Shown here piece after piece: positions 17,503 to 27,800 of a DNA stretch of 64,000 nt (position 1 is its first letter; every line of letters starts with the position of its first letter). The translations under genes and the position numbers were made by a program. The stretch lies in the NCBI RefSeq assembly GCF_902459735.1, contig NZ_CABPRV010000010.1, positions 186,001-250,000 of the forward strand, in the 5' to 3' direction. This DNA comes from Pandoraea capi (GTDB lineage: Bacteria; Pseudomonadota; Gammaproteobacteria; Burkholderiales; Burkholderiaceae). The notes below the pieces were generated by a model, which was given only the letters and a program-made list of their open reading frames with translations, was not told the DNA's origin and made no database searches.

Positions 17503-19431
17503 TCAGTGAAGAAAACCTGTGGAGATCCACGGAATGGCGGCCACGCAGATGAGGCCGACGATCAGCGCCACCAGATAGCCCCAGATCGCGCGCATGCCTT
17601 TGGCCGGATCGACCTTGCCGATGGCGCACGCCGCGTAATACCCCACGCCGAAGGGCGGCGCGAACAGGCCCAGCCCCATCGAGAGCACCACGATCATCGC
17701 GTAATGCACCTCGTGCACACCGACCGCGCGCGCAATCGGAAACATCAAGGGCCCGAACAGCACGATGGCCGGAATGCCTTCGAGCACGCTGCCCAGCACG
17801 ATGAACGCGATCACCGAGACGAAGATGAAACCCGCGCTACCGCCCGGCATGCGCTCCATGGCGGCGGCCAGATCCTGCGCGAAGCCCGACTGCGTCAGCC
17901 CCCACGCCATGCCCGTGGCCGCGCCGATGATGAAGATGATCGCGCCCGAGAGTGCCGCCGTCTCGATCAGCATCGGCAACAAGCGGCGCGTATCGAACTG
18001 GCGGTAGATCAACAGCCCCGCGATCACCGAGTAAGCAATGCCGATGGTCGAGACTTCCGTCGCCGTGGCAATCCCCTCGACCACCGCCGCCCGAATCACG
18101 AACGGCAACGCAAGCGCAGGCAAGGCGTAGACGAAGGCACGCAGCACTTCGCCCTTCTTCGCCTTTTTCACGCCGGAGAGGTCTTCATGGCGATAGCGCC
18201 ACCATACGACGCAGCACAGCGCGATCCCCAGCACGACACCCGGCAACAGCCCGCCGGTGAAGAGCGCCGCAATCGAGACGCCGGTCACCGAGCCGATGGT
18301 GATCAGCACGATCGACGGCGGAATCGTCTCCGTCTGCGCCCCCGTGGTCGAGAGCAGTGCCACGAGATCGCCCGCATCCGCGCCGCGCTTCTTCATCTCG
18401 GGAAACAGCACCGGGGCGATCGCCGCCATATCGGCGGCCTTCGAACCGGAAATGCCCGACACCAGATACATCCCGCCGATCAGCACGTAGCTCAGTCCGC
18501 CGCGCACATGCCCCAGCAAGCTCGCAAGGCATTGCACCATCGCGCGCGCCATGCCCGTCATCTCGATCAGCAGGCCGAGGAAGACGAACAACGGCACCGC
18601 CAGCAGGATCAGATGCGACATGCCCTCGTCCATGCGCCCCACGAGCACGACCAGCGGCGTGGTCGTCGTCAGGGCGAGAAAGCCGAACGTGGCGAGCGCG
18701 AACGAAAATGCAATCGGCACGCCCGCGAAGACACAGGCCCCGACCACGCCAGCGAAGAAGATCACCAGATTCCAGCGCCCGAGCGGTTCGAGCACGGGGC
18801 CGAGCAGCCAGAACCCAAGACAGACCGCCGCGACTACCGCCACGGCCTGCACGGCCTTGACGAGCGGCGCCGTGCGCAACAGCCGCAACACGGCCACCAG
18901 CAGCATCAACGCGACGCCGACCGGAAGCGCCGCCGCGCGCCACGCATTGCTGATTTCCAGCGCGGGCGTGACCACGAACGCTTCCTCTGACGCGTACTCG
19001 TATGCGGGATGCACGATCAGCATCAGGAACGCCAGTGCAGCGGCAATCGCCAGCACGTCGAGGAATGCGCGGGTCTCGGGCTTCGCTTTGCCGACGAACG
19101 CCGTCATGCGCATGTGTTCGCCGCGTCGCAACGCGACCACGGCGCCGAGCATCGACATCCACAGAAACAGGATGCCGGCCAGTTCGTCGCCCCAGACCAG
19201 CGGCGCGTGAAACGCATACCGGGCGATCACACCGGCGAGCATGACCACGATGTCGGCGAGCACAAGCAGCGCCGCCGGAATCTCGGTCAGCCACCCGATG
19301 GCACGGTCGAGTCCGCCGACGAACGCGTGCCAGCCGCGTTGCGGCGGCACGTCGCGCAGGGTTGTGTCCCTGACGTCCCCGGCGCCCCCGGCAGGCATGC
19401 CGTTCGGGGAGTGCGCATGACGGGGCGTCAT
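17503..19431 (-). CDS. Fused TRAP transporter small and large permease (DctQM)
   Basis: The 642-residue protein joins a four-helix DctQ part (about residues 40-190; VWGDELAGILFLWMSMLGA is typical) to a DctM part with about 12 helices, recognised by GVPIAFSFALATFGFL, FVFLGLLIEMTGMA and GISGSKAADMAAIAPVLFPEM. Together with the adjacent periplasmic binding protein it forms a sodium- or proton-driven importer of an organic acid. Start and the stop of the upstream DctP gene are one base apart, so the two are coupled. The substrate is presumably the acid sugar degraded by the neighbouring kinase and RuBisCO-like protein. Confidence 0.9.
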   Translation of the reverse strand: MTPRHAHSPNGMPAGGAGDVRDTTLRDVPPQRGWHAFVGGLDRAIGWLTEIPAALLVLADIVVMLAGVIARYAFHAPLVWGDELAGILFLWMSMLGAVVALRRGEHMRMTAFVGKAKPETRAFLDVLAIAAALAFLMLIVHPAYEYASEEAFVVTPALEISNAWRAAALPVGVALMLLVAVLRLLRTAPLVKAVQAVAVVAAVCLGFWLLGPVLEPLGRWNLVIFFAGVVGACVFAGVPIAFSFALATFGFLALTTTTPLVVLVGRMDEGMSHLILLAVPLFVFLGLLIEMTGMARAMVQCLASLLGHVRGGLSYVLIGGMYLVSGISGSKAADMAAIAPVLFPEMKKRGADAGDLVALLSTTGAQTETIPPSIVLITIGSVTGVSIAALFTGGLLPGVVLGIALCCVVWWRYRHEDLSGVKKAKKGEVLRAFVYALPALALPFVIRAAVVEGIATATEVSTIGIAYSVIAGLLIYRQFDTRRLLPMLIETAALSGAIIFIIGAATGMAWGLTQSGFAQDLAAAMERMPGGSAGFIFVSVIAFIVLGSVLEGIPAIVLFGPLMFPIARAVGVHEVHYAMIVVLSMGLGLFAPPFGVGYYAACAIGKVDPAKGMRAIWGYLVALIVGLICVAAIPWISTGFLH

Positions 19432-19432
19432 G

Positions 19433-20476
19433 TCACGCTACCTTGCCGGCCGTGGCTTCGAGCAACGCCCACGCCTGTGCACCGAACTTCTTCTGCCACT
19501 CGGCGTAGTAGCCGGACTTTTGCAACTGCGCGCGGAACGTCTCCGGCGATGCCGCATTGAACGCCAGCCCCTTGGACGCCAGTTCGCTTTGCAGACCCGT
19601 GTTGAGCTTGTAGACGTCTTCGCGCTGCTTGATCGCCGCTTCGTTGAAGGCGCGTGCAACGATGGTCTTGAGGTCATCGGGCAGCGCGCGCCACGAACGG
19701 CCGTTGACCACGAGGTGATACCCGTCCCAGCTGTGATTCGTGATGGCGCAGTACTTCTGCACTTCGTAGAGCTTGGCCGTCTGCACGATGGCCAGCGGAT
19801 TCTCCTGCGCATCGACCACACGCGTTTGCAGGGCGGAGTAGACCTCGCTGAACTGGAGACTCGTCGGCGACGCTTGCAGCGATTTGAAAAGCGAGATGCC
19901 CATCGGGCTGACCGGCACGCGAATCTTCATGCCCGAGAGATCGGCGGCTTTCGCGATGGGCCTGTTGCCGCTCGTGATCTGGCGGAAGCCGTTGTCCCAC
20001 ATCTTCTCGAACGTGTAGAGGCCGGTCTTCGCAAAGGCCTCGCGAATGCTGTTACCCAATTGCCCGTCGACGGCGTGCCACACCTGGTCATAGCTGGAAA
20101 ACGCAAAGCCCACCGCCGTGATCGCGCTGATCGGCGCGAGCGTGGCGATCACCATCGTGCCGGCATTGAAGATGTCGATGCCGCCGTTACGCACCTGCGC
20201 GAGCATGTCGGTATCGCCGCCAAGCTGGTTGTTCGGAAAGACGCGCAGTTCCATCCGGCCCTGACTCTCCGAAGCGATGCGCGCGGCGACTTCTTGCGCG
20301 CGTACGTTCAGCGGATGACTGACCGGCAGGTTATTGCCGTACTTGAACACGTATTGCGGCGCAGCGGCGCGCGCCATGCCCGGCAGCGCACCGGTCATGC
20401 CGGCAACACCCAGAGCGGGCAAGGCGGACAGCGCGCGCAGCACGTTGCGGCGGCTCTGAGAAGTGGAACGGGTCAT
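19433..20476 (-). CDS. TRAP transporter periplasmic binding protein (DctP family)
   Basis: The 347-residue precursor begins with an SRRNVLRAL segment and hydrophobic stretch that looks like a Tat-type or Sec signal (about residues 1-38), followed by the DctP fold: FKYGNNLPVSHPLNVRAQEVAARI, VFPNNQLGGDTDML and DLSGMKIRVP with the conserved arginine that binds ligand carboxylates, then FSEVYSALQTRVVDAQENP. It supplies the DctQM permease. It lies 60 bp downstream of the SDR gene in the same direction. Confidence 0.9.
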   Translation of the reverse strand: MTRSTSQSRRNVLRALSALPALGVAGMTGALPGMARAAAPQYVFKYGNNLPVSHPLNVRAQEVAARIASESQGRMELRVFPNNQLGGDTDMLAQVRNGGIDIFNAGTMVIATLAPISAITAVGFAFSSYDQVWHAVDGQLGNSIREAFAKTGLYTFEKMWDNGFRQITSGNRPIAKAADLSGMKIRVPVSPMGISLFKSLQASPTSLQFSEVYSALQTRVVDAQENPLAIVQTAKLYEVQKYCAITNHSWDGYHLVVNGRSWRALPDDLKTIVARAFNEAAIKQREDVYKLNTGLQSELASKGLAFNAASPETFRAQLQKSGYYAEWQKKFGAQAWALLEATAGKVA

Positions 20477-20536
20477 CTGCTTGTCTCCTGATATTGTGGT
20501 TTTCAGCGCGAGCGCCGGCGCAGCGGCCGGACGACG

Positions 20537-21352
20537 TCAGGCGCAACGCGCGTGCATGCCGCCGTCGACGAGCAGTTCTACACCATTGATGTAGCGCGCT
20601 TCGTCCGACGCCAGAAACACAGCCGCATTCGCAACGTCCCAGCCATCCCCCATGCGACCGGTCGGGGACAGACGGTTGCGCGCATCCACCATCTCGTGCG
20701 CGCTCTGGTAAAACCCGGAAATCTGCTGATAGATGTGCGGCGTGTCCATCACGCCCGGCAGAATGCAGTTCGCACGAATGCCGCGCGCCGCATATTGCAG
20801 CGCCACGCTCTGCGTGAACGAATTCACCGCGCCCTTCGACGCCGCGTAGGCGCAGTAGGCATAGCCCGTCCAGCGAACCCCGCCGAGCGCGCCGATATTG
20901 ACGATCGCCCCGCTGCCCTGCGCCTCCATGACCGGCAGCACTGCCTTGCACGTGAGAAACATGCTCTTGACGTTGACCGTCATCACCCGGTCCCACACGG
21001 CTTCGGTCGTCTCGACCGGCCCGCCTTGCGAGGTGATGCCGACGTTGTTGTGCAGGATGTCGATGCGCCCGTAAGTCTCCATTGCAGCGGCCACGACACG
21101 CTCGACGTCGGCCAGCGCGGTGACGTCGGCGGCAATCGCGATGGCGTCGTTGCCTTCGCTCACGATCACCTCACGCGTGGCGTCGGCAGCGGACTGCTGA
21201 AGATCGACGGCGACGACCTTCGCGCCATGCCGGGCGTATGCCACGGCGGCGGCCTTGCCGTTGCCCCATCCTTCGCCGATCGATCCCGCACCGAACACCA
21301 GCGCCACCCGGCCCTCCAGCCTGCGCGGCACCGGCTCACCTGCTCCCGCCAT
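20537..21352 (-). CDS. Short-chain dehydrogenase/reductase
   Basis: The 271-residue product has a Rossmann motif GAGSIGEGWGNG, the structural motif NNVG, and the catalytic YAASK (Tyr and Lys). The usual catalytic serine about 13 residues before the tyrosine is not present: that stretch reads IGALGGVRWTGYAYCA. Either another residue does its job or the reaction is unusual. ATG 21352 has AGGAGACATTGTC upstream. The gene is first in the operon with the TRAP transporter and is divergent from the LacI regulator, so it likely oxidises the imported acid. Confidence 0.85.
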   Translation of the reverse strand: MAGAGEPVPRRLEGRVALVFGAGSIGEGWGNGKAAAVAYARHGAKVVAVDLQQSAADATREVIVSEGNDAIAIAADVTALADVERVVAAAMETYGRIDILHNNVGITSQGGPVETTEAVWDRVMTVNVKSMFLTCKAVLPVMEAQGSGAIVNIGALGGVRWTGYAYCAYAASKGAVNSFTQSVALQYAARGIRANCILPGVMDTPHIYQQISGFYQSAHEMVDARNRLSPTGRMGDGWDVANAAVFLASDEARYINGVELLVDGGMHARCA

Positions 21353-21492
21353 GACAATGTCTCCTGTTTCTGTTTGTTGTGGTGCCGCGCTCGTATGACG
21401 GTCTGCCATGCATCGACCGCCATCGCATTCGGGCTCAGCTGTTGAGGTCGTACGATAGGGCGCAATACCGCGATCGCTCAATCCGATTTCAT

Positions 21493-21522
21493 GATGTGTT
21501 TTGATGTGATTTGATGAAGTAT
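21493..21522. repeat. Three 10-bp GATG-led direct units upstream of the LacI gene
   Basis: The units gatgtgtttt, gatgtgattt and gatgaagtat run head to tail in the divergent region between the SDR and LacI genes. One repeat per helical turn could provide phased binding for a regulator; it may also be chance in an AT-richer promoter. Confidence 0.35.
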
Positions 21523-21579
21523 GCTGTGATCCACAATGCCGGGACGATCCCGCACAGCAACACATCGGAGGCGCATGAG

Positions 21580-22614
21580 ATGAGACGCAACATGCCGAAT
21601 CTGGCCGACATCGCACGGCTGGCGGGGGTATCCACGGCCACGGTCGACCGCGTGCTGCATCGCCGCGAAGGCGTGCGCCAGACGACGGTTCAGCGCGTGC
21701 TGCAAGCCGCCGGCGAACTGAAGTACCTGCCGGAGCCAGCGCTCGAAGCGGTGCGTTCGACGCCTGCGACGCAAGTGCTGTTCGTCCTGCCCGGGCGCAG
21801 CAGCAAGTTCCTGCGCATGCTCGGCGAATGGGTGCAATGCTCGCAGACGCAATGGGCGCCGTATCACGTGAACTGTCGCGTGCAGTTCATCCAGGGGTTC
21901 GATCCCGATGCGTTGTCGACGGCGTTGCTGCGACGCGGGCGCGAGTGCAACGGCGTGGCCTTCATGCCGCTGGAGCACCCGAAAGTCCGCGAAGCCGTGG
22001 ACACGCTGGCCGATGCGGGCGTGGCGGCCGTCACGCTCGTGTCCGATCTGTCGCATTCGCGCCGCATCGCCTATGTCGGGCTGGACAACGGATCCGCGGG
22101 ACGCACGGCGGCGTATCTGATCGCCCGGTTCGTCGGTACGGACAAGCCCGCCAAGGTCGCGCTCATCGCCGGGTCGCTCAGCTACAAGGCGCACGTGGAG
22201 CGCGAAGCCGGCTTCCTGCAACTGTTCGCCGAACAGTATCCGCACATGCAGGTCGTGGGGTTGCGCGAAGGTTATGACGACGAAGCGGTCAACTACCGGC
22301 AAACGCGCGCACTGCTCGAACAGCATCCCGACCTCGCGGCGATCTACAACATCGGTGGCGGGTCCGAGGGCGTCGGGCAGGCGCTCAAGTCGCTGGGCAA
22401 GCAACACAAGGTGGTCTTCATCGGACACGGCCTCACGCCCGACACGCGCGCCTTGCTCATCGACGGGTCGATGGACGCCGTCATCACCCAGAGCCCGCAG
22501 AGCGCCATCATGAACTGCGTGCGCATATTTGCCAACTTGCGCGAGAAGCGCGACTTGTCGGCGGGCATCGAGGCGAATCGCAGTCAGGTCATCTTCCGGG
22601 AAAACCTGCCCTGA
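21580..22614 (+). CDS. LacI-family transcriptional regulator
   Basis: The 344-residue protein starts with a LacI HTH (MPNLADIARLAGVSTATVDR and the hinge VRQTTVQRVLQAAGEL) followed by a periplasmic-binding-protein-like effector domain (FVLPGRSSKFLRM through GLREGYDDEAVNYRQTRALLE). ATG 21580 has GGAGG 8 bases upstream. The position, divergent from the SDR-TRAP-VOC-RuBisCO-like-kinase operon, makes it the probable sugar-acid-responsive repressor of that operon. It ends 124 bp before the palindrome that precedes the signal biosynthesis operon. Confidence 0.88.
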   Translation: MRRNMPNLADIARLAGVSTATVDRVLHRREGVRQTTVQRVLQAAGELKYLPEPALEAVRSTPATQVLFVLPGRSSKFLRMLGEWVQCSQTQWAPYHVNCRVQFIQGFDPDALSTALLRRGRECNGVAFMPLEHPKVREAVDTLADAGVAAVTLVSDLSHSRRIAYVGLDNGSAGRTAAYLIARFVGTDKPAKVALIAGSLSYKAHVEREAGFLQLFAEQYPHMQVVGLREGYDDEAVNYRQTRALLEQHPDLAAIYNIGGGSEGVGQALKSLGKQHKVVFIGHGLTPDTRALLIDGSMDAVITQSPQSAIMNCVRIFANLREKRDLSAGIEANRSQVIFRENLP

Positions 22615-22737
22615 GCGGCAGCATTTTCCACGCGTCGCGCTGCGTTGCAGCATCCTTCCGGACGTCCCCGTGATTCCGTTCGGACTGCCTCCGACCTGAT
22701 GCTCCACGCCCGTTTCGCCACCGCGACACCCGCGTGC

Positions 22738-22764
22738 ACACCTGTCCATTAGTTGTACAGGTGT
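22738..22764. promoter_or_regulatory. Palindromic upstream activator site ACACCTGT-N11-ACAGGTGT (copy 1)
   Basis: Two perfect complementary 8-base arms (22738-22745 and 22757-22764) are separated by 11 bases. The centre lies about 87 bp upstream of the -24 element of the sigma-54 promoter at 22836, a usual distance for an enhancer-binding protein. An identical pair of arms with identical spacing lies in front of the phosphopantetheinyl transferase gene. The likely binder is the activator encoded at 31528-32631; this is inferred. Confidence 0.8.
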
Positions 22765-22835
22765 CATCCCCTAGCGCGCACAGCGATCGTTCGAAAATCC
22801 CTTCCAATCATCGAGATACTGGCGTTTCGAGACAC

Positions 22836-22851
22836 TGGCACCGAACTTGCT
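22836..22851 (+). promoter_or_regulatory. Sigma-54 (-24/-12) promoter of the DUF3050-AurF-NRPS-SRPBCC operon
   Basis: TGGCACCGAACTTGCT matches the consensus TGGCAC-N5-TTGCW exactly, with the invariant GG (22837-22838) and GC (22849-22850) ten bases apart. Transcription should begin near 22862, leaving a leader of about 75 bases. The remaining 324-bp gap 22615-22938 holds only this promoter and the palindrome upstream. Confidence 0.85.
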
Positions 22852-22938
22852 GATCCCTGTGGGCGACGACGTGAAAGTCGCGCCGCATTCCCCCTCGCAC
22901 AGGTTGATTTCAATTTCGTTATCACAAGGATGCCTATC

Positions 22939-23724
<786 letters not shown>

Positions 23725-23874
23725 GTTTCGAAGGCTGCAAAAGGTTCGACGGGTGGCCACGTTCCGGTGTCTGCGCGCACAGCGCACGCCGGTCCCGCCC
23801 CCGTCTTCCCGAGCGCATGCCGGGAACTGCCAGTCGAATGCCCTCTGCCGTCCCCCATCTTCCGAGGCAACGCC

Positions 23875-24798
23875 ATGTCATTGCAGAGTTACGTCAGTCA
23901 CGCTGACCAATGGGAACAACGCGCCACGATCCGTTCGCGCCCGCGCCGCATCGTCGAAGACGACGATCTGAGCTACTACCCGGTCGAGCGCCAGCCGCTG
24001 TACGCACATCCCGCCGTGATCGACGCCGGTCGCGAGGTGCAGGACTACATCCTGCTGCAAAGCTTCTACAAGTACATCAACGACGTCATCATCTTCGAGA
24101 CGGAAATCGTTAACCGCACGGCGCTCGCCATCGCCAAGTCGCGCTTCCCGTTCGAGTTTCCGTTCGCCTGCCGCAGCGACGCCATGTCGGTGGTCATTGA
24201 CGAGAACTACCACGCGTACGTCGCCATGGATTACCTCGACCAGGTCGAACGCAGCACCGGCATCGGCCCGATCGAGCAGAACAAGGAAATCGAACTCTCG
24301 CGTGCGATTCCCCGCGCCATGGAATACGTGCCGCCGCAATACGCCGCCGGCATGGAACTGCTCGGTGTCGCCATCTCCGAGAACACCGTGACGGCCGAGG
24401 TCGCCGCCTTCTCGCGCGACACCACGCTCAAGCGCTCGGTCAAGGGCGTGATGGCCGACCATCTGGCCGACGAAGGGCGCCACTCGGTCTTCTGGATCAA
24501 TCTGGTGAAGCTGTACTGGTCGGAGATTGACGAGACGGCACGCGTCGAACTCGGCAAGGGATTGCCGTTCTTCCTGCGCGAATACCTCACCAACGAGCTT
24601 CAACTCGAATTCGACCGGCGTCTGATCGACACGCTCGATCTGCCTGCCGCCACGCGCGAACAGATCGCGAACGACATGGTCGGGGCATATCCGATCACGA
24701 ATCAGCATCCGATGATCGTCAACATCCGCAAGTTCTTGAAGATGGCGGGCCTGCTCGAGCATGAGCCCACGCGCGCAGCCATCGCGCAATACCTGTGA
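23875..24798 (+). CDS. mgoC: AurF-like diiron N-oxygenase (MgoC/HamC-like)
   Basis: The 307-residue protein has the ligand pattern of AurF-type (p-aminobenzoate) N-oxygenases: an acidic helix FETEIVN (around residue 75-77), E110-x-x-H113 in DENYHAY, E169 or E175 in SENTVTAE, and H196...E200-x-x-H203 in DHLADEGRH. It should oxidise an amine nitrogen, the key step toward an N-nitroso-hydroxylamine (diazeniumdiolate). ATG 23875 has GAGG 7 bases upstream; a 36-codon upstream extension lacks homology. A 150-bp gap separates it from the DUF3050 gene, and the NRPS gene starts 10 bp after its stop. Confidence 0.87.
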   Translation: MSLQSYVSHADQWEQRATIRSRPRRIVEDDDLSYYPVERQPLYAHPAVIDAGREVQDYILLQSFYKYINDVIIFETEIVNRTALAIAKSRFPFEFPFACRSDAMSVVIDENYHAYVAMDYLDQVERSTGIGPIEQNKEIELSRAIPRAMEYVPPQYAAGMELLGVAISENTVTAEVAAFSRDTTLKRSVKGVMADHLADEGRHSVFWINLVKLYWSEIDETARVELGKGLPFFLREYLTNELQLEFDRRLIDTLDLPAATREQIANDMVGAYPITNQHPMIVNIRKFLKMAGLLEHEPTRAAIAQYL

Positions 24799-24808
24799 GG
24801 AACGAGTC

Positions 24809-27800
24809 ATGAGAGCGATTTCCTTCGCCATTGCGGGCAACAACCGCCTCGGGGCGCGCCTGTTCGCCGCCCTTCACGACATGGGGCACGACGTGACCCC
24901 GTTGAGCCACACGGGCGGCCCGCTCACGGAGATGGCCGAGCAACTGGGGGCGTTCGTCCCCACGCCGGGCACCGCGCCGCTCGCCGTCGAGTGGCGCATC
25001 GACTGTGGCGACATCACTCCGGAAATCGCCTGCACTGCGCGGCAGGTGCTCACGTTCCGCGCCTACGCGCCTGCCTTCCCGCCCTCACGCGCATCGCTCA
25101 CATGGCAATGGCCCGGGGCGAAAGGCGACATCGACGTGGCGACGGCCGAATGTGACTTCGGCAATCCGCGTTGCGGCGCCGACCTCGTCGCGCAAATCGA
25201 TGCCGAAGCCGAAGCCATGCTCGTGGATATCGTCAGCCAGCTCGGTCGCGACATCCTGACGCCCGAAGCGCTCGCCTCGCGCGCCGTCGCCGAAGTGCCG
25301 CCGGGCAGCATTGCCCTCGATCTGCACCGTTTGACGGGCTGGCATGCGAGCAACGAAACGGCGCGCACGATCGCGCTGGAGCCTTCGCTGCCGGAAATGG
25401 TCTCGCGCCGCGCACTGGCTGCCCCCACCGCCATCGCATTGCGCGACGAACACGGCGATGTCGATTACCGGACCTTCGTCGCGGCGTCGATGAAGCTCGC
25501 GATCGATCTCGCCGCACTGCTGCCGAAAACCACGCCGGACGACGGCTCGCCGCATGTCGTCGCCGTACGCCTGCCCAAATCGCGACTGTTGTACACGGCG
25601 ATCCTCGGCGCGATCGGCGCGGGTGCGGCCTATGCGCCGCTCGACCCGTCGTTCCCGCCCGAGCGCGTGCGCCAGATCCTCGAACAGAGCCGCGCCGCCT
25701 GCCTCATCACCGACGACGATTTCGACACGAGCATCCTCGACGGCCTGGACATCAAGGTCGTCCGGCTGCGCTCGCTCAATGTCGCGAACGTGGCCATCGG
25801 CGTGACGGCATGGCCGGTGGAGCGGGTCGAGGATCGCGCCAATCGCTGCGCCATCACGATCTTCACATCGGGTTCGACCGGCACGCCCAAGGGCGTGATG
25901 CTCACGCACCGGAACATCGTTCACTTCTGCCACTGGTATCGCGACTACATCGGCCTCGACGCCAGTTCGCGCGCGTTGCAGTTCTGCACAGTCGCGTTCG
26001 ACGTCTCGCTGCTCGACATCTTCCCGACGTTCCTCGCAGGTGCGACGCTGGTGATTCCGACCGAGGCGCAACGCCACGCGCTCGACGACCTCAGCTCGCT
26101 CATCGAACGCGAAGCCGTCACGCACGCCTTCCTGCCGCCCGCCTTGCTCGGAGTCATGCCTGACGCGCAGTGGCCGGCGCTGCGTCACCTGCTCACCGGC
26201 GGCGACGTGTGCTTCCCCGACACGATCGCCCGCTGGAGTCAGGGACGCGAGTTCCACAACATCTTCGGCCCGGCAGAGTGCACCGTGCTCGTCACCATCG
26301 CGCGCCTGAAGGCCGGTGACAGCAACCGCCTGATCGGTCGTCCCATCGCGAACGTGCGCTGCTACGTGCTCACGGAGACGGGACAACCCGCGCTGTCCGG
26401 CGAGCCGGGCGAACTGTGCGTGGCCGGCGCCGGTGTCGCCGACGGGTACCTGCACCGCCCGGATCTGACCGAGCGCAGCTTCGTGCCGAATCCCTTTGCC
26501 GATCCGATGGGCACCTGGCCCTCGGCGCGCGACGAGAAGCTCTATCGCACGGGCGACATCGTGCAATGGGACGACGACGGTCTGCTGCACTTCGTCGGAC
26601 GCCGCGACGCGCAAGTCAAGATTCGCGGTTTCCGCGTCGAACTCGGCGAGATCGAATCTGCCGCGCTGGCCACTGGCCTCTTCGGCCAATGCGCCTGCGT
26701 GGTCGACGACAGAAAGCGCATCCGGGGCTTCGTCGCCCGCGCGCTGACGGCCGGCGCCACGGGTGACGCGCTGCGCGACCTGCTCGTGGCGCGTCTGCCG
26801 GACTACATGGTGCCATTCGAGATCGTCGTGCTCGACGCGCTGCCCGCCACGAACAACGGCAAGATCGACCGCAGTGCGCTCGCTCGTCTGTCCGTGCAGC
26901 GTGCCCTGCCAACCGACGCCGCAGCGCAGGAACCGCTCACCGAGACCGAGACGAATCTGCGTGCGCTGTGGGCGCGCCTGCTCGATCTCGAACCGTTCGA
27001 GATCGGCCGCGACGACTCCTTCTTCAACCTCGGCGGCCACTCGTTGCTCGTCTCGCGGCTGATGCTCGCCGTCAAGAAGGAGTTCGGCGGCAACGCACCG
27101 CTGGCGCGCTTCATGGAACGACCGACCATCGGTGCGCTCGCTTCGCTGCTCGCGAACGACGACGTGAACAAGGGCGAACGGATTCCGCAGCGGGTCTTCG
27201 ACGACATGGCGCTGCCCGACGACATCCGTCCGGTCGACGGGCTGCGTCCGGTGGCGGATCGCGCACGCGCGGTGCTGCTGACCGGCGCGAACGGCTTCCT
27301 CGGCACGTTCATCGCCGCCGAGCTGATCGCACAGACCTCGGCGACCGTGCATTGCATGGTGCGCGCCGCGAGCCAGAAGGAAGGGGAAGCGCGGCTGGCT
27401 CAGGCGTTCCAGGCCAACGGGCTGGCGTCGCTCGCCGGTCATCCCCGCTTGAAGGTCGTTCTCGGTGACCTGACCCAGCCCCGGCTCGGTCTGTCGCCGG
27501 AGACCTGGCGCACGCTCGCCCACGACATTGACGCGATCTATCACAACGGCGCGCACGTCAACCACGTCTACGACTATCCGTATCTGTACGACGCGAACGT
27601 CGGCGCGACGCTCGAACTGTTGCGCCTCGCCTGCGAGTTCCGCAACAAGTCGATGCACTTCGTCTCGACGCTGTCTGCCGCGAGCGCCGTGGATGCCAAC
27701 GGTCACGTGCTGGAGCAGGGACCCGCGCGCAACGCCCCGGCTTTCGTGAACAATGGCTACAACGTGACGAAGTGGGTGGCGGAGCATCTGGTCTGGGAGG

